The notes: generated by a model from the letters alone, not told the origin. A stretch of 64,000 bases of DNA from Acidovorax sp. (GCA_031277855.1 JAITLO010000044.1:1-64000); one strand, 5' to 3'. Shown: positions 53,122 through 62,236, numbered from the stretch's first letter. Numbers and translations are program-made.

Positions 53122-53949
53122 TTACCAGGCTGTGGTGTAGGCACCCTTGAAGGTTTTGTCCACAAAGGCCCTGACCTGGGGTGACTGGTAGGCCTTCACA
53201 AAAGCTTGCAGGCCCTTGTCCTGCTCGTGGCCGGCACGGGTGACGATCAGCACCGTCACATAGGGTGTGTTCACATCTTCCAGCGCCAGCGAGTCACCCT
53301 GGGGCTTGAGGCCCGCGGCCACGGCATAGCTGCTGTTGACGGCGGCTGCGTCCAGATCGTCCAGGGAACGGGCCAGCTGGGCCGCTTCCAGCTCGATGAA
53401 TTTGAGCTTTTTGGGATTGGCCGTGATGTCCAGCACCGAGGCACGTGCGCCCACGTTGGGCTTGAGCGTGATCAGCCCCTGTTTGGCAAGCACCAGCAGC
53501 GCACGTGAGCCATTGGTGGGGTCGTTGGGAATGCCGACGCGGGCGCCATTCTTGAGCTCCTTGAGATCTTTGACCTTCTTGGAATACACGCCCATTTGCT
53601 GGTTCACGGCCTTGGCCACAGGCACCAGCCGATAGCCTCTGTCCTTGTTTTGTGCATCCAGAAAAGGCTGGTGCTGGTAGATGTTGGCATCGATATCACC
53701 AGCCACCAGCGCGGCATTGGGCTGGATGAAGTCGCCAAACTCCACCAGCTTGACCTGCAGGCCTTGCTGGGCAGCGACCTGCTTGGCCACCTCGGCAATC
53801 TGGGCATGCGGGCCGGCGGTCACGCCGATGGTGACCTGCAGCGCAGGGGTAGATTGGGCCTGTGCCAGCAGCGCTGCCGGCAGAAAAACTGCGGCGGCCA
53901 GGGCCTGCAGTGCTAAACGTTTGTGGGCTTGCGCAAGATGGTGTGGCAT
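53122..53949 (-). CDS. metQ: Methionine-binding protein of the MetNIQ transporter (NlpA family)
   Basis: A 275-residue periplasmic binding protein of the NlpA/MetQ family. The signal peptide (LQALAAAVFLPAALLAQAQ) lacks a lipobox cysteine, so it should be a soluble periplasmic protein rather than a lipoprotein. Family segments are VEFGDFIQPNAALVAGDIDA, NIYQHQPFLD, MGVYSKKVKDLKEL, GARVGIPNDPTNGSRALLVL and the C-terminal YQSPQVRAFVDKTFKGA. metNI lies about 10 kb away. A GACCCTG/CAGGGTC hairpin (53073-53112) follows the stop. Confidence 0.92.
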   Translation of the reverse strand: MPHHLAQAHKRLALQALAAAVFLPAALLAQAQSTPALQVTIGVTAGPHAQIAEVAKQVAAQQGLQVKLVEFGDFIQPNAALVAGDIDANIYQHQPFLDAQNKDRGYRLVPVAKAVNQQMGVYSKKVKDLKELKNGARVGIPNDPTNGSRALLVLAKQGLITLKPNVGARASVLDITANPKKLKFIELEAAQLARSLDDLDAAAVNSSYAVAAGLKPQGDSLALEDVNTPYVTVLIVTRAGHEQDKGLQAFVKAYQSPQVRAFVDKTFKGAYTTAW

Positions 53950-54322
53950 GGGGGAGTGTCCTTTTGCAAACCGGCCGCGATAGCGCCGGAATCGCCGTGG
54001 GGCGAAAAATTTGCCAAAGGTAGCGCAGATACACCCCCGTGAAAACCCTGCATAAGCTCATGCACCTGTCGGAAAAAACGAAAGCCTGCATCGCCATCAG
54101 CGATGCCACATGCAGCTCTGCGATGAGCTCGCGCACGCGGAAAGCGCCTCCGCGTAAACCCGCAGCATTCTGAATTGCATTAAGCAGCGATTAGAAATTC
54201 TCGCGAGACGCAGGCGTTCTTTCGGGCCATTCTGTCCACACATGACCGCAATACATCAGGTCTTGTGCAGCTTTCCAAACGCTGGAAATTTTTTGGTTTT
54301 GGCTTTGACTAGGAGTTATCCC
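53950..54322. other. Intergenic region between metQ and the lysine-dehydrogenase-like gene
   Basis: 373 bp, divergent, no convincing gene. It contains the 10-bp palindrome TCTCGCGAGA near 54200, otherwise no clear operator or promoter. The last 20 bp hold the AGGAG site of the downstream gene. Confidence 0.4.
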
Positions 54323-55519
54323 ATGCAGCTCTTCCTGGACAACGTTCTCATCCTCGGCGCCGGCAAGATCGGCTCCACCATCGCCGACATGCTGGCCGAA
54401 TTGCACGGCGTCTCCGTCACCCTGGCGGACATACAGCCCCCGCCCGCCCAGCACAACGATGCCCTGGTGCACTACCAGCAGGTGAATGTGCAAGACGAGG
54501 CGGCCCTGGCTGCAGTCCTGAAGCAGCATGCCGTGGTCATCGACGCCCTGCCTTTTTTCTGTACCCCACAGGTGGTGGCTGCCGCAGCCAAGCAAAGCGT
54601 GCACTACTTCAACTTGACGGAGGATGTGAACGCCACGCGCACCATCCAGTCGCTGGCCCAAAAAACGCGCTCTGTCTTGATGCCGCAGTGCGGTTTGGCA
54701 CCCGGCGTGATCGGCATGCTGGGCGGGCATTTGGCCGAGCAGTTTGACGATTTGTATGACCTGCAGCTGCGCGTGGGCGCGCTGACACGCCATGCCACCA
54801 ACGCGCTGCGCTACCAATTCACCTGGAGCATCGACGGCCTGATCAACGAATACTGCAATCCTTGTGATGCCATCGTCAGTGGCCAGCCTGCTGCCGTGCA
54901 ACCGCTGGAGGGCATGGAAACCTTCAGCCTGGATGGCGAGCTGTTCGAGGCCTTCAATACCTCAGGAGGCCTGGGTACGCTGTGCGAAACGCTGGCCGGG
55001 CGAGTGCGCAATCTGAATTACAAGACCATGCGCCACCCCGGCCACCGCGATGCCATGCATTTGCTGCTGCACGGCCTGCGCCTGAGCGAGCGGCGCGAGC
55101 TGCTGCGCCAGGTGCTGGAAGGTGCCGTGCCCCACAGCCGTGACGATATGGTGGTGATGGCCGCCATGGCCACCGGCATGCGCGCCGGTCGACTGGAGCA
55201 GATCACCCGCAGCGCCCGCATTTACGGCGCGCCGCTGCGTGGCAAGCAGCGTACCGCCATCGAGCTGACCACGGCCGCTGGCGTGCTGGGTGCGGTGGAG
55301 CTGTTTGCCAAGGGCAAGCTGCCGCAGCAAGGCTTTGTGCGGCAAGAACAATGTGCGCTGTCCGACTTTTTGGCAACCCGCGTGGGCCATTACTACCAGG
55401 GCCTGCAGAACACGGCCGCATCTGGCGCCCAGGCTGCAGCGCCCCAGCCCCACCAGGGCATGGGCGGCGCTGCGGTGGCGGCCAGTGCATCGCCGGCCCA
55501 CCAGCGTTTGCAACATTGA
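54323..55519 (+). CDS. Saccharopine dehydrogenase-family enzyme, probable L-lysine 6-dehydrogenase
   Basis: A 398-residue NAD(P)-dependent enzyme with N-terminal Rossmann motif LILGAGKIGSTIADML. The family pattern includes VIDALPFFCTPQVVAAA, FNLTEDVNATRTI and GLAPGVIGML. Its similarity to lysine 6-dehydrogenases plus the adjacent aminoadipate-semialdehyde dehydrogenase suggests oxidation of lysine epsilon-carbon to allysine/piperideine-6-carboxylate. A saccharopine-forming role is the alternative. The start at 54323 follows AGGAG. The last 30 residues are Ala/Gln/Pro-rich and unusual. Confidence 0.75.
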   Translation: MQLFLDNVLILGAGKIGSTIADMLAELHGVSVTLADIQPPPAQHNDALVHYQQVNVQDEAALAAVLKQHAVVIDALPFFCTPQVVAAAAKQSVHYFNLTEDVNATRTIQSLAQKTRSVLMPQCGLAPGVIGMLGGHLAEQFDDLYDLQLRVGALTRHATNALRYQFTWSIDGLINEYCNPCDAIVSGQPAAVQPLEGMETFSLDGELFEAFNTSGGLGTLCETLAGRVRNLNYKTMRHPGHRDAMHLLLHGLRLSERRELLRQVLEGAVPHSRDDMVVMAAMATGMRAGRLEQITRSARIYGAPLRGKQRTAIELTTAAGVLGAVELFAKGKLPQQGFVRQEQCALSDFLATRVGHYYQGLQNTAASGAQAAAPQPHQGMGGAAVAASASPAHQRLQH

Positions 55520-55639
55520 GACAGGCAGGCTTGCCCCACGTTTTCCCCATGGCCGTTGCGGCCATGGGCTGACCCACAATCCGGACCATGGCGGCCTCCA
55601 CCACTTGGAGGCATGCCTTTTTCCACCACGGGAATCACC

Positions 55640-57157
55640 ATGACTGCATCGCCACGCAATGATTTCTCCGCCGTGCTTGCCCGCTGTGGCATCACCCTTG
55701 CCGACCACCAGGGCAGCGACATCACCGTGCGCTCGCCCATTGATGGCGTCGAGCTGGCGCGGCTCGCCGCCCTGCCCGCAGCAGCCATGCCCGCCGTGAT
55801 CGAGCGTTCCACTGCGGCCTTCAAAGCCTGGCGCCTAGTGCCGGCGCCCGCACGCGGCGAGTTGGTGCGCCTGTGGGGCGAGGAGCTGCGCCTGGCCAAG
55901 AACGACATCGCCCATGTGGTGTCGGTGGAGGTGGGCAAGATCACCGAGGAAGGCCGGGGCGAGGTGCAAGAGGCCGTGGACATCTGCGAATTCGCCCTGG
56001 GCCTGTCACGCCAGCTGCATGGCAAGACCATCGTCTCCGAGCGGCCCGGCCACCGCATCATGGAGCAATACCACCCGCTGGGGCCGGTGGCCGTGATCAC
56101 GGCCTTCAACTTTCCCAGCGCCGTGTTTGCCTGGAATGCCGCCCTGGCCCTGGTCTGTGGCGACCCTGTGATCTTCAAGCCCTCCGAAAAAGCCCCGCTA
56201 TCGGGCCTGGCCACCTTCAAGGCACTGGAACGTGCCATCGCCAAGTTTGGCGAGCGCGCCCCGGCCGGGCTGGCGCAGATCGTGCTCGGCCGCAGCGATG
56301 TGGCAGAGGTGCTGGTGGACAGCCCGCAGATTGCCCTGGTCTCGGCCACCGGCTCCTCGCGCATGGGCCGCGCCGTGGGCCCCAAGGTGGCGGCCCGCTT
56401 TGGCAAGCGCATTCTGGAGCTGGGCGGCAACAATGCCATGGTGGTCACGCCCGCAGCCGATCTGGACATGGCGGTGCGCGCCATCGTCTTCAGCGCCGTG
56501 GGCACGGCCGGCCAGCGCTGCACCTCGCTGCGCCGGCTGATAGTTCACCGTGACATCAAGTCCGCGCTGCTGGACAAGCTGCTCAGAGCCTATGCAAGCC
56601 TGCGCATAGGCCACCCGCTGCAAGGCCATCTGGTGGGCCCGCTGATTGACCAGGCGGCATTCGATGCCATGCAGCAGTCCATTGCCCAGGCCCAGCAGCA
56701 AGGCGGATCATTACTCACCGGCGGCCAGCGCGTGCTGGCCGAGCAATACCCGCAAGGCTTTTACGTGGCGCCCGCCATCATCGACATGCCTGCGCAGACC
56801 GCCATCGTCCGGCACGAAACCTTTGCCCCCTTGCTTTATGTGCTGGGCTATGAAGATCTGGAGCAAGCCATTGCCTGGAACAACGATGTGCCCCAGGGCC
56901 TGTCCTCCTGCATCTTCTCCAACGATTTGCGCGAGGTGGAGGCCTTTATCAGCGCGGCCGGCTCGGACTGCGGCATGGCCAATGTGAACATCGGCCCCAG
57001 CGGCGCCGAAATTGGCGGAGCCTTCGGCGGCGAGAAGGAAACCGGTGGCGACCGCGAAAGCGGCTCCGACGCCTGGAAGCAGTACATGCGCCGCAGCACC
57101 AACACCATCAACTACTCGCGCGAGCTGCCGCTGGCCCAGGGGATCCAGTTCGAGTGA
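55640..57157 (+). CDS. amaB: Alpha-aminoadipate semialdehyde dehydrogenase (ALDH7, AmaB-like)
   Basis: A 505-residue aldehyde dehydrogenase of the ALDH7 group, oxidising allysine/piperideine-6-carboxylate to 2-aminoadipate. TAFNFPSAVFAWNAALALVC, the catalytic Glu in ILELGGNNAMV and Cys in GTAGQRCTSLRR are intact. The GAEIGGAFGGEKETGGDRES end is specific to this subfamily. The ATG at 55640 is preferred; an ATG nine codons upstream has its Shine-Dalgarno too close. It follows the lysine-dehydrogenase-like gene by 120 bp. Confidence 0.88.
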   Translation: MTASPRNDFSAVLARCGITLADHQGSDITVRSPIDGVELARLAALPAAAMPAVIERSTAAFKAWRLVPAPARGELVRLWGEELRLAKNDIAHVVSVEVGKITEEGRGEVQEAVDICEFALGLSRQLHGKTIVSERPGHRIMEQYHPLGPVAVITAFNFPSAVFAWNAALALVCGDPVIFKPSEKAPLSGLATFKALERAIAKFGERAPAGLAQIVLGRSDVAEVLVDSPQIALVSATGSSRMGRAVGPKVAARFGKRILELGGNNAMVVTPAADLDMAVRAIVFSAVGTAGQRCTSLRRLIVHRDIKSALLDKLLRAYASLRIGHPLQGHLVGPLIDQAAFDAMQQSIAQAQQQGGSLLTGGQRVLAEQYPQGFYVAPAIIDMPAQTAIVRHETFAPLLYVLGYEDLEQAIAWNNDVPQGLSSCIFSNDLREVEAFISAAGSDCGMANVNIGPSGAEIGGAFGGEKETGGDRESGSDAWKQYMRRSTNTINYSRELPLAQGIQFE

Positions 57158-57187
57158 CAGTGCCCTCGCCTGGCAGCGGCCTGGGGC

Positions 57188-57991
57188 TCAAGCCCCCGGC
57201 CAGTAGTGGCTGTCCGGCAAGGGGCGTGCGCCAAAAATGGCCTGGCCCACGCGCACCACGGTGGCACCCTCTTCGATGGCGATTTCAAAATCGCCCGACA
57301 TGCCCATGGATAGCTGCTGCAGCGATATGCCCGCAGGGGCGCTCTGCTGCAGCCGCTCACGCAGCTGGCGCAGCCGCACAAAGCACTGGCGCACGCGCGC
57401 GGCGTCGCTGGAAAACAAGGCCAGTGTCATCAGCCCGCGCACCCGCAGGGCCGACATCGCAGGCAAGGCCTGCAGGAACGCCTCCACCTCCTCGGGCGCT
57501 AGGCCGTATTTGCTGGCCTCTCCCGAGGTGTTGACCTGGACAAACACATCCAGCGACCGCCCCTCGGCCTGCAGGCGCCGGTCCAGGGCCTCGGCAAGGC
57601 GCAGGCTGTCCAGCGCCTGAAACTCGCTGGCAAAGCGCGCCACCAGCTTGGCCTTGTTGGTCTGCAAATGGCCAATCACCGACCAGCGCAGATCCACCAG
57701 GTCTTGCATGGCCTCCCATTTCCCCCAGGCCTCCTGGACCTTGTTCTCACCCAGCATATGGCAGCCCGCCGCATGGGCCAGGCGCAGGCTGGATTCGGGC
57801 TTGGTCTTGCTCACAGGCAGCAGCCGCACGCTGCCCACATCGCGCCCGGCACGTGCACAGGCCGCCGCAATACGGGCCTGCACTGCCGCCAGGTTTTGCC
57901 GAAAATCCGACACCGTCTCGGCCTGGGGATACAGGCCATGCTGATCGTGGCGGGTGCTGGTAGCGGAAGGGGTGAAGTTGAATGTCTGCAT
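57188..57991 (-). CDS. yggS: PLP homeostasis protein (YggS/PROSC family)
   Basis: A 267-residue PLP-binding protein without known catalysis that buffers cellular PLP. The PLP lysine lies in LLPVSKTKP; HMLGENKVQEAWGKW, WSVIGHLQTNKAKL, VNTSGEASKYGL and the end SMGMSGDFEIAIEEGATVVR follow. A 30-residue N-terminal extension precedes the usual start of the family, so the true start may lie inside. It converges on the dehydrogenase gene and is just downstream of benE. Confidence 0.93.
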   Translation of the reverse strand: MQTFNFTPSATSTRHDQHGLYPQAETVSDFRQNLAAVQARIAAACARAGRDVGSVRLLPVSKTKPESSLRLAHAAGCHMLGENKVQEAWGKWEAMQDLVDLRWSVIGHLQTNKAKLVARFASEFQALDSLRLAEALDRRLQAEGRSLDVFVQVNTSGEASKYGLAPEEVEAFLQALPAMSALRVRGLMTLALFSSDAARVRQCFVRLRQLRERLQQSAPAGISLQQLSMGMSGDFEIAIEEGATVVRVGQAIFGARPLPDSHYWPGA

Positions 57992-57995
57992 GGAT

Positions 57996-59240
57996 TCAGG
58001 CCTTTTTCGCCACAGCGGCTGTCATGGGTGTACGGAGCTGTCTGCGCCAGGGCATGGCGCCGTGCAGCACGGCATGGGCCAGCAGACCGATCACCAGCCC
58101 CCAGAAAGCACCGCCAATGCCCAGCAGCTGGATGTTGGCAGCCGCTGCCAAAAAGGTAATCAAGGCGGCCTCACGGGTGCGGGTATCGGCCAGGGCCGTA
58201 GCCAGGCTGCCGCCTATGGTGCCCAGCAAGGCCAGCCCTGCCAGCGTGGTGATGAAGGTGGCCGGCAAGGCCATGAAGACGGCGGCCAAGGTCACCCCGA
58301 ACACCCCCACCAGGATGTAGCAAAGGCCTGCGGCCACACCGGCAATCCAGCGCTTGGACGGGTCTTCATGTGCTTCCGGTCCAGTGGCAATGGCTGCGGT
58401 GATGGCCGCCAGATTGAAGGCGTGGGCGCCAAAGGGCGCCATCAGCAGCGAGCCCAGGCCCGTCACCGTCACGATGGGGTTGGCGCTGGTGGCAAAGCCA
58501 TCGTTGCGCAGCACCAGCATACCGGGCATGTACTGGCCCGTCAGGGTGATGAGAAACAGCGGCAAGGCCACGCTGAGCAAGCTGTTCAGCGACCAGGCCG
58601 GCGCGGTGTACACCGGGGCCGCCAGTTGCAGCGACAGGCCCGACAGGTCCACGCGCTGCTGCAGCAGCAAGAACGCCAGACCCAGCAGCAAAATGCCCAC
58701 CACGGCATAGCGGGCGGCCGTGCGCTTGAGCACCACATAGGCCACGATCAACAGCAGGGCCAGTGCAGGGTCTACCGCCATGCCGCCAAAGGCCCGCATG
58801 CCAAAGGGCAGCAAAATCCCCGCCAACAGGCCCGAGGCCACACCCACCGGAATCAGGCGTATGACGCGCTCGAAATACCCCGACAGCCCCAGTGCCACAA
58901 AGGCAGCTGCCGACACCAAGTAGGCACCCACGGCCTCTGCATAGGGCGTGGTGGCCAGCGCCGTCACCAAAAATGCGGCGGCCGGCGTGGACCAAGCCGT
59001 GATGATGGGCGCACGTGTGGCCCAGCTCAGCCACAGCCCCGTGACGCCCACGCCAATGGAAATAGACCACACCCACGAAGCCGTGTGCGCGGCGTCCAGC
59101 CCCGCCACCCGGGCGGCCTGAAACACCAAAATAAAGGTTCCGCCGTAGTTGACGATGACCGAAATCAGCCCCGCCACGACGGGATGCAGCAGATCGCGCG
59201 CGCGCAGCGGAGCGACAGCAGTGGAAGTGGCCTGTGACAT
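57996..59240 (-). CDS. benE: Benzoate/H+ symporter BenE family
   Basis: A 414-residue membrane transporter with about 12 helices. The BenE family signatures VNYGGTFILVFQAARVAGL, SWATRAPIITAWSTPAAAFL and GAHAFNLAAITAAIATGPEA are present. The start at 59240 is preferred to an in-frame ATG 15 codons upstream. It is 4 bp upstream of yggS, so the two are probably co-transcribed. A divergent MocR-type regulator may control it. The substrate is not necessarily benzoate. Confidence 0.9.
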   Translation of the reverse strand: MSQATSTAVAPLRARDLLHPVVAGLISVIVNYGGTFILVFQAARVAGLDAAHTASWVWSISIGVGVTGLWLSWATRAPIITAWSTPAAAFLVTALATTPYAEAVGAYLVSAAAFVALGLSGYFERVIRLIPVGVASGLLAGILLPFGMRAFGGMAVDPALALLLIVAYVVLKRTAARYAVVGILLLGLAFLLLQQRVDLSGLSLQLAAPVYTAPAWSLNSLLSVALPLFLITLTGQYMPGMLVLRNDGFATSANPIVTVTGLGSLLMAPFGAHAFNLAAITAAIATGPEAHEDPSKRWIAGVAAGLCYILVGVFGVTLAAVFMALPATFITTLAGLALLGTIGGSLATALADTRTREAALITFLAAAANIQLLGIGGAFWGLVIGLLAHAVLHGAMPWRRQLRTPMTAAVAKKA

Positions 59241-59376
59241 GCCGGAATACCTGTTGCAAGGAATAAAAACCCGGCCCTGTTGCATACATATGGCTTTCAG
59301 GGGCCGGTCAGGGCTTGTTTATAGGCGGTCAATGGCATGATTCACCCATCCACTTTCACACCAACAGTCAGACCAA

Positions 59377-60861
59377 TTGTTCAAACACGCCGCACTTGAA
59401 TCCGTCAAAGCCTGGATGGCCGACCCCGCCCACAGCGCTCTCCCCCTGCATGCCCGCCTACAACGCGGCCTGCGCCAGCTGATGCTGGATGGCACCCTGG
59501 CCGCCGGCCGGCCCCTGCCCGCATCGCGTGCGCTGGCCCAGTCGCTGGGCGTGTCGCGCGACACGGTGGAGACGGCCTACAGCCAATTGCATGCCGAGGG
59601 CTTTATCACCCGGCGCGTGGGCAGCGGCAGCCTGGTGTCCGAGCAGGTACGGCGCCTGCCAGCGAGGCCGGCCGCCAAGCCCCAGGCCGCTGTACCACAG
59701 CTGAGCCGGCGTGGCCAGGCCGTGCTGGCCCAAGGTGGGGTGCGCGACTTTGAGCCACCACAGGCCTTTGTGGCCGGCGTGCCCGAAACGCGCAACTTCC
59801 CGCTGCACACCTGGGAGCGGCTACAGCGCCAGGTGCTCAAGGAATACGGCCACCGCGCCCTGCTGCACAGCCCTGCCCAGGGCTTGCTGCCGCTGCGCCA
59901 GGCCATTGCCGACTACGTGAGCCTGGAGCGCGGCGCCCGGGCCACACCCGAGCAGGTACTGGTGCTCACCAGTTCCCAGCAGGCGCTGAGCCTGTGCGCC
60001 CAGGTGCTGCTGGATCCCGGCGAACAGATACTGATCGAAGACCCGGTCTACCACGGCGCGCGCAAGGCCTTCGAGGCGGCAGGCCTGGTATGCCAACCCG
60101 TGCCCCTGGATGCCGATGGCATGCAGGTCCAGCATCTGGCCAAGGCCTCCAGCGCCCGGGCGGTGTTTCTGACCCCGTCCCACCAATACCCCACAGGCGC
60201 CACGCTGTCGCTGCAGCGGCGGCTGGCCGTGATCGCCTGGGCCCAGCAACGCCAGGCCTGGATCATCGAGGACGACTACGACAGCGAATTCCACTACGCC
60301 GGCAAGCCTACGGCCTGCGTGCAAGGCCTGGACCCGCATGAGCGCACCATCTATATAGGCACCTTCAGCAAATCGCTGTTTCCCGGCCTGCGCCTGGGCT
60401 ATATGGTGTTGCCACCAGCGCTGATGGTTTCCATGACGGTGGCCCGCTCGCTGCAAGACGGGCACAGCGCAGCACTGGCCCAGCTGACGCTGGCACGCTT
60501 CATCGAAGGCGGCCACCTCGGCGCCCATATCCGCACCATGCGGGCCGTCTATGCCCAGCGCCGCGATCTGCTGGCCCAGTTGCTGCGCACCCATCTGGGC
60601 CATGTGCTGGAGCCTCAGGTACCTGCTGGTGGCATGCAGATGGCCTGCCATCTGTGTGGCCCGCTGTCCGAGACCCAGCTGCTCACGGCCGCAGCACGCG
60701 CGGGCATTGCACTGATCGGCCTTTCGAGCTTGTGCAGCGGCACAGCGCACCCTCCTGGCGTGCTGATGGGGTTTGCGGCCCACACGCCGATGGAGTTGGA
60801 GGCCGGTGTGCAGCAGTTGGCCCGGGCCCTTCGTACACGCCCTCTATCGACGAACCGTTGA
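59377..60861 (+). CDS. MocR/PdxR-type GntR-aminotransferase regulator
   Basis: A 494-residue regulator. The N-terminal GntR winged helix (LHARLQRGLRQLMLDGTL, SLGVSRDTVETAYSQLHAEG) joins a fold-I aminotransferase-like domain from about residue 120. The PLP-lysine motif TFSKSLFPGLRLGYM and IIEDDYDSEFHY are intact. The first codon is TTG; the first ATG in frame is at 59416 and would keep the whole helix-turn-helix. It is divergent from benE-yggS, which links PLP sensing to a PLP-homeostasis gene. Confidence 0.88.
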   Translation: MFKHAALESVKAWMADPAHSALPLHARLQRGLRQLMLDGTLAAGRPLPASRALAQSLGVSRDTVETAYSQLHAEGFITRRVGSGSLVSEQVRRLPARPAAKPQAAVPQLSRRGQAVLAQGGVRDFEPPQAFVAGVPETRNFPLHTWERLQRQVLKEYGHRALLHSPAQGLLPLRQAIADYVSLERGARATPEQVLVLTSSQQALSLCAQVLLDPGEQILIEDPVYHGARKAFEAAGLVCQPVPLDADGMQVQHLAKASSARAVFLTPSHQYPTGATLSLQRRLAVIAWAQQRQAWIIEDDYDSEFHYAGKPTACVQGLDPHERTIYIGTFSKSLFPGLRLGYMVLPPALMVSMTVARSLQDGHSAALAQLTLARFIEGGHLGAHIRTMRAVYAQRRDLLAQLLRTHLGHVLEPQVPAGGMQMACHLCGPLSETQLLTAAARAGIALIGLSSLCSGTAHPPGVLMGFAAHTPMELEAGVQQLARALRTRPLSTNR

Positions 60862-60870
60862 CCGCCCGTG

Positions 60871-60898
60871 CAAAAAAAAGCTCCCCGAAGGGAGCTTT
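60871..60898 (-). terminator. Rho-independent terminator after the RRM gene
   Basis: AAAGCTCCC (60877-60885) pairs with GGGAGCTTT (60890-60898), loop CGAA, with eight Ts following on the minus strand. It may also serve the convergent MocR gene. Confidence 0.88.
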
Positions 60899-60963
60899 GG
60901 AACGCCTTGTCGCACCGGTGCTCACAGCAAGCGAGCACCGCAGCGAGCAGTACGTTGTTTGGC

Positions 60964-61314
60964 TTAGTAGCTGTTGCGGCCACCGCCGTAGCCGCCGCCG
61001 TTGCCACCGCGGAAACCACCGCCGTTGCCACGGAAGCCGCCGCCGCCGAAGCCGCCGGGACGCTCTTCACGCGGACGGGCCACGTTGACGATCATGTTGC
61101 GGCCACCCCAGGGCTGCTCGTGCAGGCCTTCGATAGCGGCTTGGGCTTCTGCATCGGAAGCCATTTCGACAAAGCCGAAGCCCTTGGAGCGGCCGGTATC
61201 GCGCTCCATCATGACCTTGGCGGAAGTGACAGTGCCGAACGAGGCAAATTGCTGAGCCAGGTCGTCGTCACGGACAGAGTAAGAGAGATTACCGACGTAG
61301 AGTTTGTTGTTCAT
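60964..61314 (-). CDS. Glycine-rich RRM RNA-binding protein
   Basis: A 116-residue protein. An RRM covers residues 1-80 with RNP2 LYVGNL and RNP1 KGFGFVEM, followed by a Gly/Arg-rich tail (GGFGGGGFRGNGGGFRGG). This architecture resembles the cold-regulated Rbp proteins of cyanobacteria and the RRM proteins common in beta-proteobacteria. The ATG at 61314 gives MNNKLYVGNL. It lies 96 bp downstream of infA on the same strand and ends at a strong terminator. Confidence 0.92.
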   Translation of the reverse strand: MNNKLYVGNLSYSVRDDDLAQQFASFGTVTSAKVMMERDTGRSKGFGFVEMASDAEAQAAIEGLHEQPWGGRNMIVNVARPREERPGGFGGGGFRGNGGGFRGGNGGGYGGGRNSY

Positions 61315-61373
61315 GCTTGAACTTTCAGGGGGAAAAGACCAGTGCTTGCTATTGCAGCACCGGACATGGGGCA

Positions 61374-61403
61374 GTGGCGGCATCCGTTACCGGATGCCGC
61401 CAC
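61374..61403. terminator. 13-bp hairpin after infA
   Basis: GTGGCGGCATCCG (61374-61386) pairs perfectly with CGGATGCCGCCAC (61391-61403), loop TTAC. It starts right after the infA stop and has no U tract, so it may stabilise the 3' end or only partly terminate before the RRM gene. Confidence 0.5.
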
Positions 61404-61409
61404 CCGAAA

Positions 61410-61670
61410 TTAGCGACGTCGAGGTGCCGAGGGAGCGGCGCCCGAGCGGGTTTCAATATGGCGGAAGGTGATACGGCCCTTGGTCAGGTCATAGGGCGAC
61501 ATTTCCAGCGAGACCTTGTCCCCGGCCAGAATGCGGATGCGGAATTTGCGCATTTTGCCGCCAGTGTAAGCAACCAGAGAGTGTCCGTTTTCCAGCGTCA
61601 CGCGAAAACGCGAATCCGGCAGCACTTCCATCACCTGCCCGCGCATTTCGATGAGGTCTTCTTTTGACAT
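61410..61670 (-). CDS. infA: Translation initiation factor IF-1
   Basis: An 86-residue IF-1 with the S1-type OB fold: [51 protein letters not shown]. It is longer than the usual 72 residues because of a basic ARS/Pro tail ending APRRR, a form seen as a second infA in beta-proteobacteria, distinct from the copy in the ribosomal-protein operon. The start follows AAGGATCAATA. The RRM gene lies downstream, and a long leader lies upstream. Confidence 0.95.
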   Translation of the reverse strand: MSKEDLIEMRGQVMEVLPDSRFRVTLENGHSLVAYTGGKMRKFRIRILAGDKVSLEMSPYDLTKGRITFRHIETRSGAAPSAPRRR

Positions 61671-62236
61671 TATTGATCCTTGTAATGATGGAAAACGTAA
61701 AGCGGCGCCGCGCATTCAGACATGGCGTTGCCACGCAGCGGCTGTGCCAGCGCTTTCCTGGTGGAGGCAGCCGTAGCAGTCAATGCAGCAGCTCCAAGCA
61801 ATATCCGGACCTGCGCGCTGTAGGGCAGCAGATGCTTGGCGGCATGGCAGCCGCAGGGCTCGGGGAGAAATCAGGAACCAGCCAGTGCCTGCCGTTGGCA
61901 GAAAAAGCGAGAGAGAAAAAGGCGGTGTGGTTCAACAACAGTCCACGTCGACCTGCACCGACGCGTTAAGGAGAGCTTGCAACAAGCTGCGCTGCACACA
62001 AGCGTGAGCGCGGCATGCCCCGAGTCCAGTAAAAAAGAAAAAGGGGAAATGCAATGACCGGCGACTCAGAACTCGCACGGCAGAAACTGGGAGCACCGCC
62101 TGAAACGATGGGCCTGCGGCATCTGCGCAGCGCAGATACGAGGCCAAAAAAATGCTTCACAAAACCATATGGTTTTTTCTGCACTATGGGATTATAGCAG
62201 CAGGCCTTTGCACCTTGCGTGCCTTGCGCCTGACCG
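61671..62236 (-). promoter_or_regulatory. Long leader and promoter region of infA
   Basis: 566 bp without a protein-coding gene. A perfect -10 TATAAT with extended TG (TGCTATAAT on the minus strand; hexamer at 62191-62196) points toward infA, which would give a leader of about 510 nt. Inside are a 16-bp palindrome AAAACCATATGGTTTT (62161-62176) and a hairpin ATCTGCGCAGCGCAGAT (62121-62137) with GGCCT/AGGCC outer arms. The -35 is not clear. Confidence 0.5.

Noticed and set aside
57954-59237. Open frame antisense to benE
   Set aside because: Low-complexity Gly/Gln/His product; the benE reading has clear transporter motifs.
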